Below, one piece after another: positions 37,381 to 50,270 of a stretch of DNA of 64,000 nucleotides. The notes under the pieces were generated by a model. That model did no database searches. It was given only the letters and a program-made list of their open reading frames with translations, and was not told the DNA's origin. The stretch is from the NCBI GenBank assembly GCA_024138015.1, contig JAMXBB010000010.1, forward strand, positions 48,632,513 through 48,696,512, read 5' to 3'. Source of the stretch: Lumnitzera littorea (lineage: Eukaryota; Streptophyta; Magnoliopsida; Myrtales; Combretaceae). The position numbers were made by a program, and so were the translations under genes. How positions within the stretch are numbered: the stretch's first letter is position 1; the number at the start of each line of letters is the position of its first letter.

Positions 37381-39553
37381 ATATTTACTAAATAAAANAA
37401 ATTAAAAATCCTAAAATTCCATATTTCCCAAACTGAACAACATTATTATGTACCTAAAATATCAATCTTTTACAAATTCAATAAGTATCTCACTAGTACT
37501 AATTACTATATCATATATTAAGCTGACATATAGGTTTATACAAGGAAAATACATAATAAATAGTATATGAGCCCAATCAATTCTATGAAAAATACTATGT
37601 ACTCACAAAAATATACACTTTAGATATTGACCATCATTTGTACTAAACCAGCTTATCTCCTATATTTCTAAAAATAGCATTTTAGCTTAAAATTAGCGAA
37701 AATTAAGTAAATAAGTGAGTTTAACCACAAAATAAAATTTAAGTGTTCCAAATATCATTATAAACATCTAGAAATCAAAATACATGTGGCTCATACTTTG
37801 ATTTTGTTAAAAACTAATCAATGCAACAAAATAGTAAATCTACCAGTTTTATCCAATATAATTACAATAAATAGTAGACTTACTTATTTTCAAAAATTCT
37901 TGTTACTATAATTAAATACATATATTAAGCATATTATGTAGAAAATTTCAACTTGAAATATTATTATTTAATATTTCTAAAATTTAATTTAATTTTCATC
38001 CAAACAAGACATTTTTTTAAGGACCTTGTATTTCCAATAATTATTTAACTAAAATAAAATTACTAAATAAATTTTCATATAAAATAATCTTAGAAAAAAA
38101 ATTTCATAATTAAATAAGACTTTTTGATATTTTTAGAATTTTCTACTAGAAAATTGGTTCATTTGAACCAACCACCTTTGATCACCCAACCTTATTGGAA
38201 AAGCTTACTATGCCACCCTCTATTTAATCTCAAAATGCCACCATAATAGGATATCAACAATCTATTGAACCGACCTTAACTAGAACTATGCTTTTTTTTT
38301 TTTCTTATTCTTTTCTGATTTTTTCCCACTTGAATTTGTTTCACTAAAAGGTTTAATATTTGATGTTGAGGGTCTATTTATAATTTTGGAGTTGTCTAAG
38401 TTGATGGGTCATCATGCTACATGCTAATTTCTTAACTAATGTGTCATTTTTTGGTTAATTCAACATGTTAGGTGTCAATTTTTTATATTTTTGCTTTTGA
38501 ATCATTATTTCTAATTAATCATAGCCTACCATATCATTTGATGACTCATCCATTCATTTTTTAATTAATTTTCCATTATTTTATACTAATTTACCTTATT
38601 TTAATAATTTGTTATTATATATATGTATTTAGTATATATAATGCATATTTTATGTTAATACATGTATATTACACATAATTCAACTTCATTTCCTATTTTT
38701 GAAAGTTAATTAACTTATATCTAATATCTCGCTATATCTAAAAGCTCAAATTTTACGTTTTCAATATTTATCAGCTTTATCGATAAAATAACATTTTTCT
38801 TAAATTAATCATTTCATATAGCTTATTTTAAGAAATTGACCTTATGGGAATACTTCGTCTAACTTTTCTAGCCTTATTGTAAAGTTAGAACTAAAATAGA
38901 TAACATAACCCAATGCTCTAAATTTGGGGACTCAGATCTTATGATTATCGTATAGGCTTGAAACCCTAGGGTATTATATATCTTATCTCTTTCTTTCTAA
39001 ATTCCTCTCTTGAACCTCCTTTTTTTTTTTTAATAGTAAAAACTAAGGTTTCAAAATACACTCTAGTTTGCTTAGATTCTAATGAATCAATTACAAATCT
39101 TTATGTATCTCGATTGTATCTCTCAAATGGTACTAATGTTTTTCTTGTTTGGTTGTGAATTGCGAGGTTCTTGTGAAAGTAATGTGTTGACACTTTGAGT
39201 GATTAGCAGCTCCTATCAATTGTAAGAAGAAATTTTCAAAGGGGAAAAAAAAAACTCTCTTATTGTCATTCTTTATTCCCTTTACTATTTATACATGTTG
39301 TACTTTCTATTACCTTACAATTGTATTCTATTATTGACAACTAGATTTGTTATATCTATTGATGTATAACAAATTGTGACTCCTTTGTATACTATGTTAC
39401 CTCAGTATTTAACGTAAACTCTTAATATTTAATGTATTCTCTAAATCTTGTGTTTGGTCTAATGTTCATCTTTGACCTTCTAATCTCTTGTTTTTCCTTA
39501 TTTTTCATCATTACACTCTATTTTGATGATCTTCATCTTGAAAAGTTTGAACT

Positions 39554-42142
39554 TATCAGGACCCTAATGAGAGCCTACTAAAATTGTCTAAAATTTTCAT
39601 AGATATGAAAACTACCTTGCAAGCTATAGATTGTAATACTCTAAATAATTAATCATTAGGGTTTTCAATTTTTAGTTAATTAACATACTGTAAAATATAA
39701 ATAGCTATGGATATTCGATATTCCACAGTCCTATAGAACTATAGAGAATTGGTATTCCACATCAAATAATAAGACAGGGTAAATCAACTTTGTAATTTTC
39801 AAGAAATATTAAATTATATAAATACTTAATATATAAACATTTTCTAAAAGAGATAGTTTTTACCAGTTATACACTTATCTATTGACTCAACATTATGAAA
39901 CTTATCTTTAATTTGCACTTAGTGCTTGGAATTTATCTTAAGCCCAGCTTAAATGAACCTAAAAAAAAAAAAAAACTATAGAGGAATGAGCATACCATAG
40001 CTTAGTGAGTCTATTCCTCACCACTATTGTTCAAGCAAGTTATCAAATATTATTAGCACACATACAAGTTTATCTATACATATGATGAATGTATGTGCGA
40101 TGAATGTAAGCAACACCTCCATAGGAGTTTGAAACTATGGAAAGTGTAGATTTACATCATTTATACATCAATTTTCCTCTATACATACCCGCATGGAGCA
40201 TCTTACCTTAATCGCATGAGGCTACCTGGAGGCACCATCTCTCTAAACGACACTTGACTATTAACCTAGCTAAGAAAGAAATATTAATTCAAACAAGTAG
40301 ACCCCAACTAAGGCCATCCACCAAACATATCTAAGGCCCTTCAGGCATACAAAGTGAGTCATCTCGCTATCAAATATATCCAAGGCCCTACATGCACAAA
40401 TATACGAGTCTTCTCATAATGAAAATATATCTAGTGCTCCATAGGCACAAATATGCAAGTCCTTTCACAATCAATTAAAGATACTATTCTAACTTTACCT
40501 CAACAATAAAAATATCATTCATAGGCACTATGAGCCCTCACATAAATAAAAAAAAAAAATCACCAAAAGTATATTTAGGATTGAGAAAACGTTTTCTAAA
40601 AATACTTTTCTCAAAAAATTTGCAAAATTAGCACTCTCCATCAGTATATTAGTTGAGTCATAGACATGCGATAAATATAATTAGTTATTTTGGTAAGATA
40701 TTTATATTTATTGATTTAAAAAGGTGATCACATGGATGATAGCACACATGCAAAACAGTCATTCAACAAACAATTAGTATCAATCAACAAGTAGTATGCA
40801 AATATCAAACAGTAAGTAGACAATAGATCATTAGAACTCTTTCACCTAGATTAATACTCATTTTTCAAGCCTTTAGGGTTTCCAAAACTCGATAATTGAA
40901 TACTTGAAAGGTTAATAAGACTTATAAGTATTCTAAAAAACTAGGCTCCTCAATTAACTAATATATACTATAGTTTACCTAGTTTCCTACTATAACTCGA
41001 GCATGGCATGAACATAATTTAACTTACTTATTAGGGTAAATAGGAAATATATTTGTAATTTATGGCAATTTATGTCTTTAATTATTTATTTCTCCTTATT
41101 ATTAGTTTATAGGGTCAATTAATTTGGTTATTCTACTTATTCTTTTCAGTTTATATTAAATCTTTAGTCATGTGTGACTTTTTCATTTTAACTCCAATTT
41201 TTACGATCTTATAGTCGATATTTATCATTTTAAGATGTACTTTTTATGTAGCAGAGTCTGTTTCGAACGTTAAAATGCATATTTATCAATATAGGTATAA
41301 AATGTTATGAATTTAATATTTTGACCTAAATAATTTTATTTATTAATTTTGAGCTTTTCTTTATTATTTTATAATTTGATTAATATCTAAATTTTATATT
41401 TTTGTGATATTTTATTTTTATATCCAACTTATATTAATTTCACTATTTCTTCATTTTTAAGCTTAATTTACTTATTATGTTTATTTTGTTATTATTGTAA
41501 TTTTCCTAATTCATTAATTATTATTATTTTGTAAATTTTTTATTCAATTACATATTTTAGGTAAATTGCTAGCACAACAGTTTCCTATTTGTCCAAGTTG
41601 TAATTTGTTAATTTTTCCTTATTTTTATATTTCATTAATTTATTATTATTATTATTATTTATATGTATATGTTTTTATAATTTATTAATTAATAAGTATA
41701 TAGGCTTTAATTTTCTTTTAGGGTTTTGGCCCATTTTATGTATATATATACATATATATATATATCTATTTTACTATGTTATATTAAATAACCATATTAT
41801 AATTATGTATGTACTTGTATTTATATATATATATACATATATATGTACATATGTATCCTTAATTATGTATATATATACTTAGCATATTAGTATATATACT
41901 TATATATATACATGTATTTATACTCATACCATAATATTATTGTATGTATATCTATACATATATATACATATACACATGTATTTATACTTTTGGTGTATTA
42001 TTATTATACATATTTATATACATATACATGTATTTATACTCAGTTTTATACATATTTTTATACACATATATATACGTATATTTATATTTCTTAATATATT
42101 TTTAAGAAATTTTGATGTATTACATAAATATACACTTTCGGT

Positions 42143-42175
<33 letters not shown>

Positions 42176-43086
42176 CTTAGTATTTTCTATATGTATGTTT
42201 ATGTACATATTATATTATATATTATATATATTCGTATATGTATGTATATTTATATATATACCATATATATGTTTATATATTTGTACATATAGCTAACTAA
42301 ATCTATAACATATCTTCACATATATCTATATGTGTATATTAGTATATTTACACATGTGAACACAATTTCTAAAAGAAACAAATTTCTACACACAAAATCT
42401 AATACATGTACATAAAGTTTGAATTACATAATATTAAGTTACATGTACAATACATCTAATATGATAGTATACATAAATATACAAGAAAATACCTAAAACC
42501 TAATTTACATAATACAACAATACAAACTAAATACAAAGAAAATAGAAAGGAAATGTACTTACTTGTTTTAAAAATGTTTTGGTATAGAAAACCTTCCCTT
42601 TCTCTTTCTAAATATTGGTAAGAAAATGGAATGTGCAATGTAGTTGGTAGTAGAATGGTAGGTAAGGAAAATGGGAGAAAATAAAAGGAAGAAGAAGATG
42701 AAACGTGAAGTGTGTGTGTTGGTTAAGACTTCAATTTTAATTATTCAATGATGGAAATAAGAAGAAAAATGTGGAGAATTCTAAGGGATACTTGGCTCAT
42801 GGCAATGAAGGAAAAGAGGAGAGAAAAAGAAAAAGAAAAGAGTATTAAATGCATGAAAGTGACCTTTTTGACTTTTGGTCAAAATTATAATAATAATATT
42901 GTGTACATGTAACAATTATAATTTAGAAGGAGAAAATGAAAATGAAAAGGAAAAATAAGGAAGAAAAGAAAAATAAGGGAATAAATAAATCAACAAATTA
43001 TTTGAACTTTCTTTAAATATTTCTAATCTTATAAATAATATTAATAATAATATATATCATAATTATAAATAAAATTATAAGATATA
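39554..43086. repeat. LTR-like repeat block B
   Basis: Begins TATCAGGACCCTAATGAGAG and repeats the landmark string of block A (39650-39765 and 41165-41260). Contains a TA-rich core (41730-42350) and ends against block C. No coding domain; the region 40000-40500 has degenerate 'cacaaatatgcaagtc' sub-repeats. Confidence 0.5.
41730..42350. repeat. TA-rich low-complexity tract in block B
   Basis: Long TATATA runs (notably about 42148-42174) mixed with ACATATAC. Apparent ORFs here are artefacts. Confidence 0.85.
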
Positions 43087-46000
43087 TGTGAGGACTCTAT
43101 AGGGGGCTTAGTAGTATTGCCTAAAATTTTCATATCATGTGTGTACCCATGATAAGAAAACCATCTTGCAAGTCAAAATTGCAAAACTCTAAATAGTTAA
43201 TCACTAGGGTTTTAGATTTTAATCCATTAACTCATTGTATAATACACATAACTATAGATATCCAATATTCCACAGTTTTTCGGAACTATAGAGAGTCAAT
43301 ATCCCCTACCAGGATAGTGAAATAAGATAAACAATTATAGAAAATTCTAAACTTACTAAAGATACTAAACTTAATTGAGATATTAGTTGTTTCACAAAGC
43401 ATTCCAAACCAACTATATAAGCTTTTCATCATACTTATTCAATGGTAGCACTCCGCACTTGATTCCTATCCTTGTCCCAATAATTGATCAACCTACAAGG
43501 AAAAAGAACTATTGGGGGATAAGCTATACGAGCTTATGAGCTAATCCTTCCATCATTCCACATAAACAATTTATTTAAATGTATAATCATATAAATGCAT
43601 AAAATACTTAAATGCCAAAAAATATATGCAGCGACCTAAGAGTTACATACAACTTAGAATTATGCCCCCTGTAGTTGGGGTTGAAGATAATTAATTGATA
43701 CAAACCATTAATCGAGTTCTAACACCTAAGTTTTTATTCTTCTTATGCCAACGTGCTCAAATCATCTCAAAATTATATATATATATAACATATACAAACT
43801 TTACTTTTTATATAGAAAATATACTCTCTCTTTTTCAAATATCACTTTCAAAATCCCAAGTTTAGTGGTGTGGTAGCCTTTATAATTTACAAACATATAC
43901 CCTAAGCAGAAGTTATAAGATACGATCCTTCGCTAATGGTTAACATCCCTTGACACCTAGTAAGCTCGAAAGCTTAGGACAAAGACTCAATAATATATAA
44001 ATAGCATAATCGTTGCCTAATCCCTACAGGAGGCCCCCTTCTTATGACTCCCTTTCCATTTTTTGCGTGAGGTAGCAGTTAGTATGGTTATAATACAAAT
44101 ATGAGAAAAGCATGACTCATTGAATTTCTTAATCGAATAGTTACTTAATCCAATTCATCATTATGATTAGACAATTGCATTCCATAACAATGATACATAA
44201 TTATTATCACAATTAACTCCAATTATTATCTAATTAGTAAATCATGGAGTTCAATCATAATATTGCACATATGCATTTTTCATTTCCCATAAGCATTCAA
44301 GTTCATTATATATATATATATATATTTAAGTGTATCTACACTACAAACAAAACTAAGCATGAATTCATTCGGAAATCACTTACTCGTCCATAGTTAATTA
44401 GTTGTAGTAGTCTGAAGGTAAGTGGTCTCCAATAGTAAGGTCCCCTGAACATCATAAATACGATGTTATAAGAATTTAAAATGAAACATAGAAGTTAACC
44501 TAAAATCTTTTAAGTTATATTTTTAGCTTAGTCTTATATTTCTCCTGATTGTACTAAAACTTTAATTGCATATAACTTTCTCATTTTAAAATTTGATTTT
44601 TGTGATCTTATGGTTGATTTCTATCATTTTCGAGTGTACTTTAATGTGGTATAGTTAGATTTTAGATATGAGGTACAAAAATTTTCCTACTAATCAAAAC
44701 AGTAGCATCCCTTAGGTTTTAGTACTCTTTTAGGCTTGAAATTGCTATTGGACTTTTTATTATTTTGTGTAATATTTTGGGCTTGGGATTAGAACTTTGT
44801 TTTGGACTTAAAATACCTTCTCAAGGTTAGATTTTCATCCTTTTCTCATGAACTTGGTGCTATCAAAATTCTCTTGGACTTTTAACTAGACTTATGTGGT
44901 CAAATGGGCTTATTTTTTGTCTAAACTAAAATCAGTGATTTTGTTAGGCTTAAGGCATTTTATGGGGGCTTCTTGTGGGCTTCAAAACAACCTTTCTTGA
45001 TTATTTAAAGTGTTGGTAAAAAATTTGGTGAGGGGTTAATTAGGAGTGGGTTAATTAGGAGTTCTAAGCTTGTTTTAAATGTTTTTAGGCCTAGTTTTAA
45101 GTTTTAGGTTTTATATACTTATTATACTTGCTTTGATTGGTCTTTTCACTTTGTTTATTTTGTTTTATCATATTTTAAAGTAGGTTTCTTTGTGGTTCCA
45201 AATTTTTTTGGTTGGGTTTAGGGGCTTCCAATTTGCTTTTTCCAATTGTTTCATCATTTTCTTAAGTTTAGGTAATGGATTAAGAACCTACACTACTTAT
45301 ATTATAACTTCAACTTAACTTCTCATCCATAAGAAGATTATGTAGCTTTAATACTAAGTAAAAGTTATAAATCACATACTTATCATAGGTTTTATACCTT
45401 AATTTACATCTCAAAAAGTTGATTTCCTCATAAAATATCATGTAATAGATTTTCCTTCACCTAAAGCTAAATTTAAGCATATGTAACCCAATAGAAATAA
45501 AAGATAACATCCAAATGCCCCACAAATACTTCATGTCCAGCATGTTATTCCATCATCCATGTACACATTTCATGATTTTCTCAACTTATAGACTTCTATT
45601 CCAAGTGCTAGATATGTATCCTACATAATACCAAACCTAGTATACTCATATTCCAACTTTCATGTAGGAGATTCACAAGCTTATCACCTAAAGTAACTAA
45701 CTATGTTATCACCTTATATGCATGTTGATATTCTCATGAAAATATAAACTCCTAAGCATGGCATACTAAAGTACCTAACAAAGAAAAAAACTTACTCGTC
45801 CTACATACGTAAAAAGGGTGGTTGTGCACTTATAATCCTCTTTCGATCCTTGTCTTTCCTTTTCATAAGTTCCTTATGTTTCTATAACTTCAAGATTTAA
45901 GATTGGTTTTGGGGTATCCTAAGGTTTCCTAAAGTAGTCTTTGAAGTGAGCTAAAGTGGAGTAGCAAGGTAGTACTTTTGTGTTGTGAGTAGGTGTATAT

Positions 46001-46960
46001 ATGTGTAACAATTGGGTATGGTTTTAAGAGACTTGGTTTCTCCTTTTGATTGTATGTTTGAAGTGTGAAAAAAAATAAAAAGAGAGTAGAAGATGAGAGG
46101 AAATGAGAGAGTGTGCCAGTTGTGTTTGAGTGTGTTTATGTTTCCACAAAGTCCCTTTTTGTTGCTTCTACACTTAGTATGTAAGCTTTACTTTGATATA
46201 ATTGGATGATGTAAACATTAAGAGGCAAATAGTGTTTGTGAAAGACAATGAGTTGATAGTTAAATGATAAGGCATGGCCTCCCATTTCTTTTTTCCCAAA
46301 CCGGCCATAGAGTTGTCTAATAGGGTATGGGCCTTGTCACTTCACATATTTTAAAATTGAGTTGATAAGAGAGTTGCATAGTTTATCCAATCTGAAGTAT
46401 AAGTTATGGGGAAATAAGGAAATTATCTTATAATAAGCTTTTGATAAGTTATCAAATGATATGTGATTTTAACTCTCAAATGGTAAATTATTTAATGTGA
46501 TTAGTTGGTTTGCCTATCCATATGTAACATAACTTATAAGGAAAATAAGGAAGTTATCTTATGTGTGATTCTTGTAAGGTTTGATTCTCAAATTAATTCA
46601 TAGGTTAGGATTTGCTTTTTAGGAAATTTTATAATTTTCTAAAGTTGAATTAAAATTATTGAAATTAGATTTTTAAATATTCACTTAGGGTCACAAGTCT
46701 TTAATTATCTCAAGGTTCAGAATTTTAGTAAGTTTAAGTACATTTTAGGTTTTTTCACAAATTCATCAATATTTAACTTACACTTGAGAACTTAAGGTTC
46801 AATTGGCTTAATTATTCAGGATTGTTATTCTTAGGAATGTGTTATGATGATTTATTTATGGCACCCAATTCCATAGCACGGACTTGGTAGAGAAATTTGT
46901 GAGGTTTACAAAGGATATAAAAGAGTGCTTTAATGCATTTAGTTTGCGCAAAGTGAATAA
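43087..46960. repeat. LTR-like repeat block C
   Basis: Begins TGTGAGGACTCTATAGGGGG and repeats the A/B landmark at 43200-43310. From about 43440 it matches block D (25.3-28.8 kb) in order to about 46760. No coding domain. The right boundary is uncertain. Confidence 0.5.
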
Positions 46961-48814
46961 AATAAAAATAAAAAATAAAATAAAAGAGAAGAAAGAGTAG
47001 CAAAATGAGCTAATGGTGTAGTGGAGAAAAAAAAAAAAGAATGATGTTGATTTGATTCAATTTGTCTTTTGTAATTGATAAAATGATGAGGTATGGCCTT
47101 ATAAGAAAGAAAGGGCTTAGTCATTTCAAATAGGACAATGTAAGGGATTAGGGGTATGATGGGGTGTGCTTAGAATAAAGCAAAATATCTAGGAAAACAC
47201 ATATATAATACTTAGTATAAGTATAGTATAATATACATCATATGTTACATGGGGTTAATAATAAGAGAAATAATAATAATAATAATATGTTATGCTTGAT
47301 TAGTGTATTAGCAAGAAAAAGGTACATATACATATATATTTTATTATGCAACAACATATATATATATATATATCATATGATTTATTAAGAAAAGGAAGAA
47401 ATTGCTTAGTAATATATACATGCATATTGCAGTGTTACTTATGTACACATGTAAAAATGATTTTGTAAATTTACTAATTTATTCTTTTAACTAGCTTAGT
47501 TTTGTTCTTTATTATTATTTGAAATTATCTTTGATCATTCATTATTGACTTTATACGATTTCATGAAATTAATGATAATTTTATTGATTTATGGTTTTTC
47601 AAGCATTAAGATAGTTTATGGAGTTTTAAAATTTTACAATTTAGTATTTACGGTTCTATTAAGTTTAGGTTCACATTTTTAAAAGTACGCGCATGTAGGG
47701 ATAAGGGTTTGCGTATGTGATTTAGGTTTTCAAATCGTATAATAGGATTTTTCATATTCGTTTTAAGTTTAGAATATAGAATTTTAATTGGTTTTCATTT
47801 TATGTGATTTCATTGACTTAGGGAAATATCTATGGTGCTCAAGTTCAGCACTATGTCTAGAAGGTTAAATTTGCAAGGTTTACAATATAAATTTTATATT
47901 GAGTTTATAACACATAAGTAACAAATAAATAGGAAAATTAGATTCAAATAATTAAATTCACACAACATTAATATATATATATATATATATAAAGTTATTC
48001 ATGATTATAAAATAATATTATCGATTTTATAAATTAATTTAGTACTCTTACGTTTATTAACTTTTAGAAGTTATCTCTAATCGTTCATTAACGATTTTAC
48101 GTAATTTAGCATATAAATCGATAATTGTATCTAATTAGGATTTTATTATCATAAAAGTAAATTTTTACGTTTATAAACTTAAAGTTTTAGTTTTTAGGTT
48201 TTTATCATATTCGGGTTCAATCTTAGTATTTATATGTATGTAGGGTTTAGGATTTTCATGTGTGATTAGGGTTTCAATCAACACATTAAAGTTTTCCTCT
48301 TTAGAATAGTTTAAGGTTTATAATTTGATAAAGTTTTTAGTTTATTTAGCCTTGTTGACTCATAGAGTTTTTTAAGATATCTAGGTTCGGTTTAAAGTTC
48401 AGACTAAGAACTTACGAGTTTACTGATACCACTTCGCTAATTATTTCAAATTATTGAAAATAGAAAAATTGAGGGAACAACAGTACCTTAAAATGTCTTA
48501 ACCTTATCACTATTTTCTTATGCCTATATTTTGGAAGCTAACCTGTACAATTGTCTTGTCACCTAAAAATAGCACATTTAATCGTATAACTGACTAATTT
48601 TGTAAATACTTTGCTTAGAAAGATTTTTTGAAGAAAGAGCTAGATTGTTACCATCATTAGGTGCCAAAGGATTCTCAATGCGAAGGAGTTCAACAATCTT
48701 TTGCTAATCTTCTTTGCTCCCCAAACTAGTATACAGAAGAAGCACATCTTAGCCCTTACAATAGTATTGTTAGCATCACAAGCAAAGCAACATAACATTA
48801 TTTATCCTTTTCTT
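46961..48814. other. AT-rich non-coding sequence
   Basis: Several TA tracts (47330-47380, 47970-47992). No coding sequence, TIR or LTR edge recognised. Fragments similar to the end of block D ('aggtttagggttt', 'cattgactta') suggest more repeat of the same family. Confidence 0.4.
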
Positions 48815-49465
48815 TGTGTAGAGGGCTAAATTTAATATTGGACTTAAAGTTTATTAATTAAATGGATTTGACTCTTTGGGCTAAGGTGATAGAGCCTAAG
48901 GAGTCAAACCCATAAATTATTAGGATGATCAAGGGAGATTTGGCATGGTAAGCTTGAAGTAGGGCCTGTTGGATTGATCCACCTGATCCAACCTTTCTTG
49001 GTTTGGCTCAAACTAAAATAATAAATAAAACCTTTATTTGAGCCAAAATCCATAAAAATAACCCATTTAAAATCCATTAATAAAGGGCTTTAAGCTTAAT
49101 CATTGATCACCATCATGATTTGAAGGATGTGATTAATTACCATTTCCTATAAATACCCCATTAACATCCTCATTTGGATAGGAGAAAAAACCCCCATTAA
49201 CGCCGTTACTCTACTAGAACCTTGTCTTAAAGATCAAACACTCAAACACCTTTAGAACTTTACCCTATTCTTCATTAATCTTAGAGTTTAATGTTATTGC
49301 ACTCCTTCACCTATAACCATACATGTTAGAGTCTCATCAAGGTTGCCTATTCCTCCTCCTTACACCTCTCTCCTGATCATCCCATGTGAGTGACTGAAGT
49401 TATTTTCCTAGTTATGTATACTGCGGCTTCATGCACAGCACACACGTGATTCCTATATCCGTACC
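48815..49465 (+). repeat. LTR of a Tat-type gypsy element, interrupted at 49466
   Basis: Candidate start TGTGTAGAGGGCTAAATTTA at 48815; TATA-like TCCTATAAATACCCC near 49150. The sequence runs to GTACC at 49465, where a 4.4-kb element is inserted. It probably resumes at 53905 and ends CACCCCCACA near 53919, followed by a leader resembling the Tat primer-binding region (ttctagcatcttcactgggg). Confidence 0.5.
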
Positions 49466-49774
49466 TGTTGACGATTGATTTTTGTCCTGGTGTGTGAACA
49501 CCTACAAAACATGAAAACAGCTACGTAGGGTACCAGAAGGTGCGCTATTGTGGCCACTTCAATACCTAAGTTAGTTCTTTCGTCATGTAGAGAGAGAGAT
49601 ATTAAGTAGTTATAGTATTGAGAGAATGAAAAAGATCCTTTACCTAAGAGTCTTACTTAGTGTTTATAGTGAGTTAATGGGAATAGTACTTAGATTGGAT
49701 TATTGGACCTGGTTTAAGTATTGGGTTGACTACTATAAGCCCACATAATAATTATCCAAAAATGCTTATCAACA
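49466..49774 (-). repeat. 3' LTR of the 4.4-kb element
   Basis: Starts TGTTGACGATTG on the plus strand and ends TATCAACA; collinear with 53591-53899. Confidence 0.85.
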
Positions 49775-49797
49775 CTTACCCCTCACTCTCTTTGGTA
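49775..49797 (-). other. Polypurine tract of the 4.4-kb element
   Basis: On the minus strand a purine-rich stretch (about AAAGAGAGTGAGGGGTAAG) directly precedes the LTR start TGTTGATA. Confidence 0.6.
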
Positions 49798-49864
49798 ACC
49801 AAGTCGGAAAAGAGAGTATTTAGGGAGGTTGATTTTATGGGGTTTCTAGATAGGTTTGCAATCC

Positions 49865-50270
49865 TAGCCTGATGAGCCTAGAGTGCTTGAAGAAACAAAG
49901 GCCTGAAGAGGCAAAAGGCGGGAGTGACCGGAGCAACTATAAATATTAGTATGCTTATAAAGGTTAAGACCCGAAAAGGTGAAAGTGCTTAAAGAGGTGA
50001 GAGCACCTGAAAAGATGAGGGTGCTTAAAGAAGCAAAGAGCACCTGAAGATACGAAAGCTTGGAGAGGTTAATGTACTTGAAAAGGCTAGGGTGCCTGAA
50101 GAGGCGAAAAGCGCCTAAAAAGGCAAAAGCTTGGAGAGGCTAATGTGCCTAAAAAGGCGAAGAGCGCCTAAAGAGACAAAGAGTGCCTAAAGAAGCAAAA
50201 TGCCAGAGGAGGCAAGAGTGCTTGAAGAGGCAAAGGCCTAATGAGGCTAATATGGCTAAAATGACTAAGG
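49865..50270. repeat. Short degenerate tandem repeats 'gaggc-aaa-gcgcc'
   Basis: A dozen or more phrases such as 'tgcctgaagaggcgaaaa', 'gcgcctaaaaaggcaaaagc' and 'ttggagaggctaatg' in irregular array, next to the 3' LTR. Tat-lineage elements often have tandem repeats in this position. Confidence 0.8.

Larger units (their letters stand above)
34461..39553. repeat. LTR-like repeat block A
   Basis: Begins TGTCATAACTTTAAAGGAGTC, like blocks B and C. Shared landmarks: 'atcactagggtttccaattt' with 'aactacagagaattgatat' (34575-34680), and 'aaatccaatttttataaatt' with 'tatagtcagtttttatca' (35910-35960). After that it matches block E at 62.6-64 kb rather than C. TA/GTAT-rich core at 36880-37380. From about 38130 the sequence is different ('ccaccctctatttaatctca' etc.) and may be a further insertion. 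No coding domain. Confidence 0.5.

Noticed and set aside
36864..42296. Tyr/Ile-rich ORFs such as 36864-37334 and 41912-42296
   Set aside because: Translations of TA/GTAT microsatellite.
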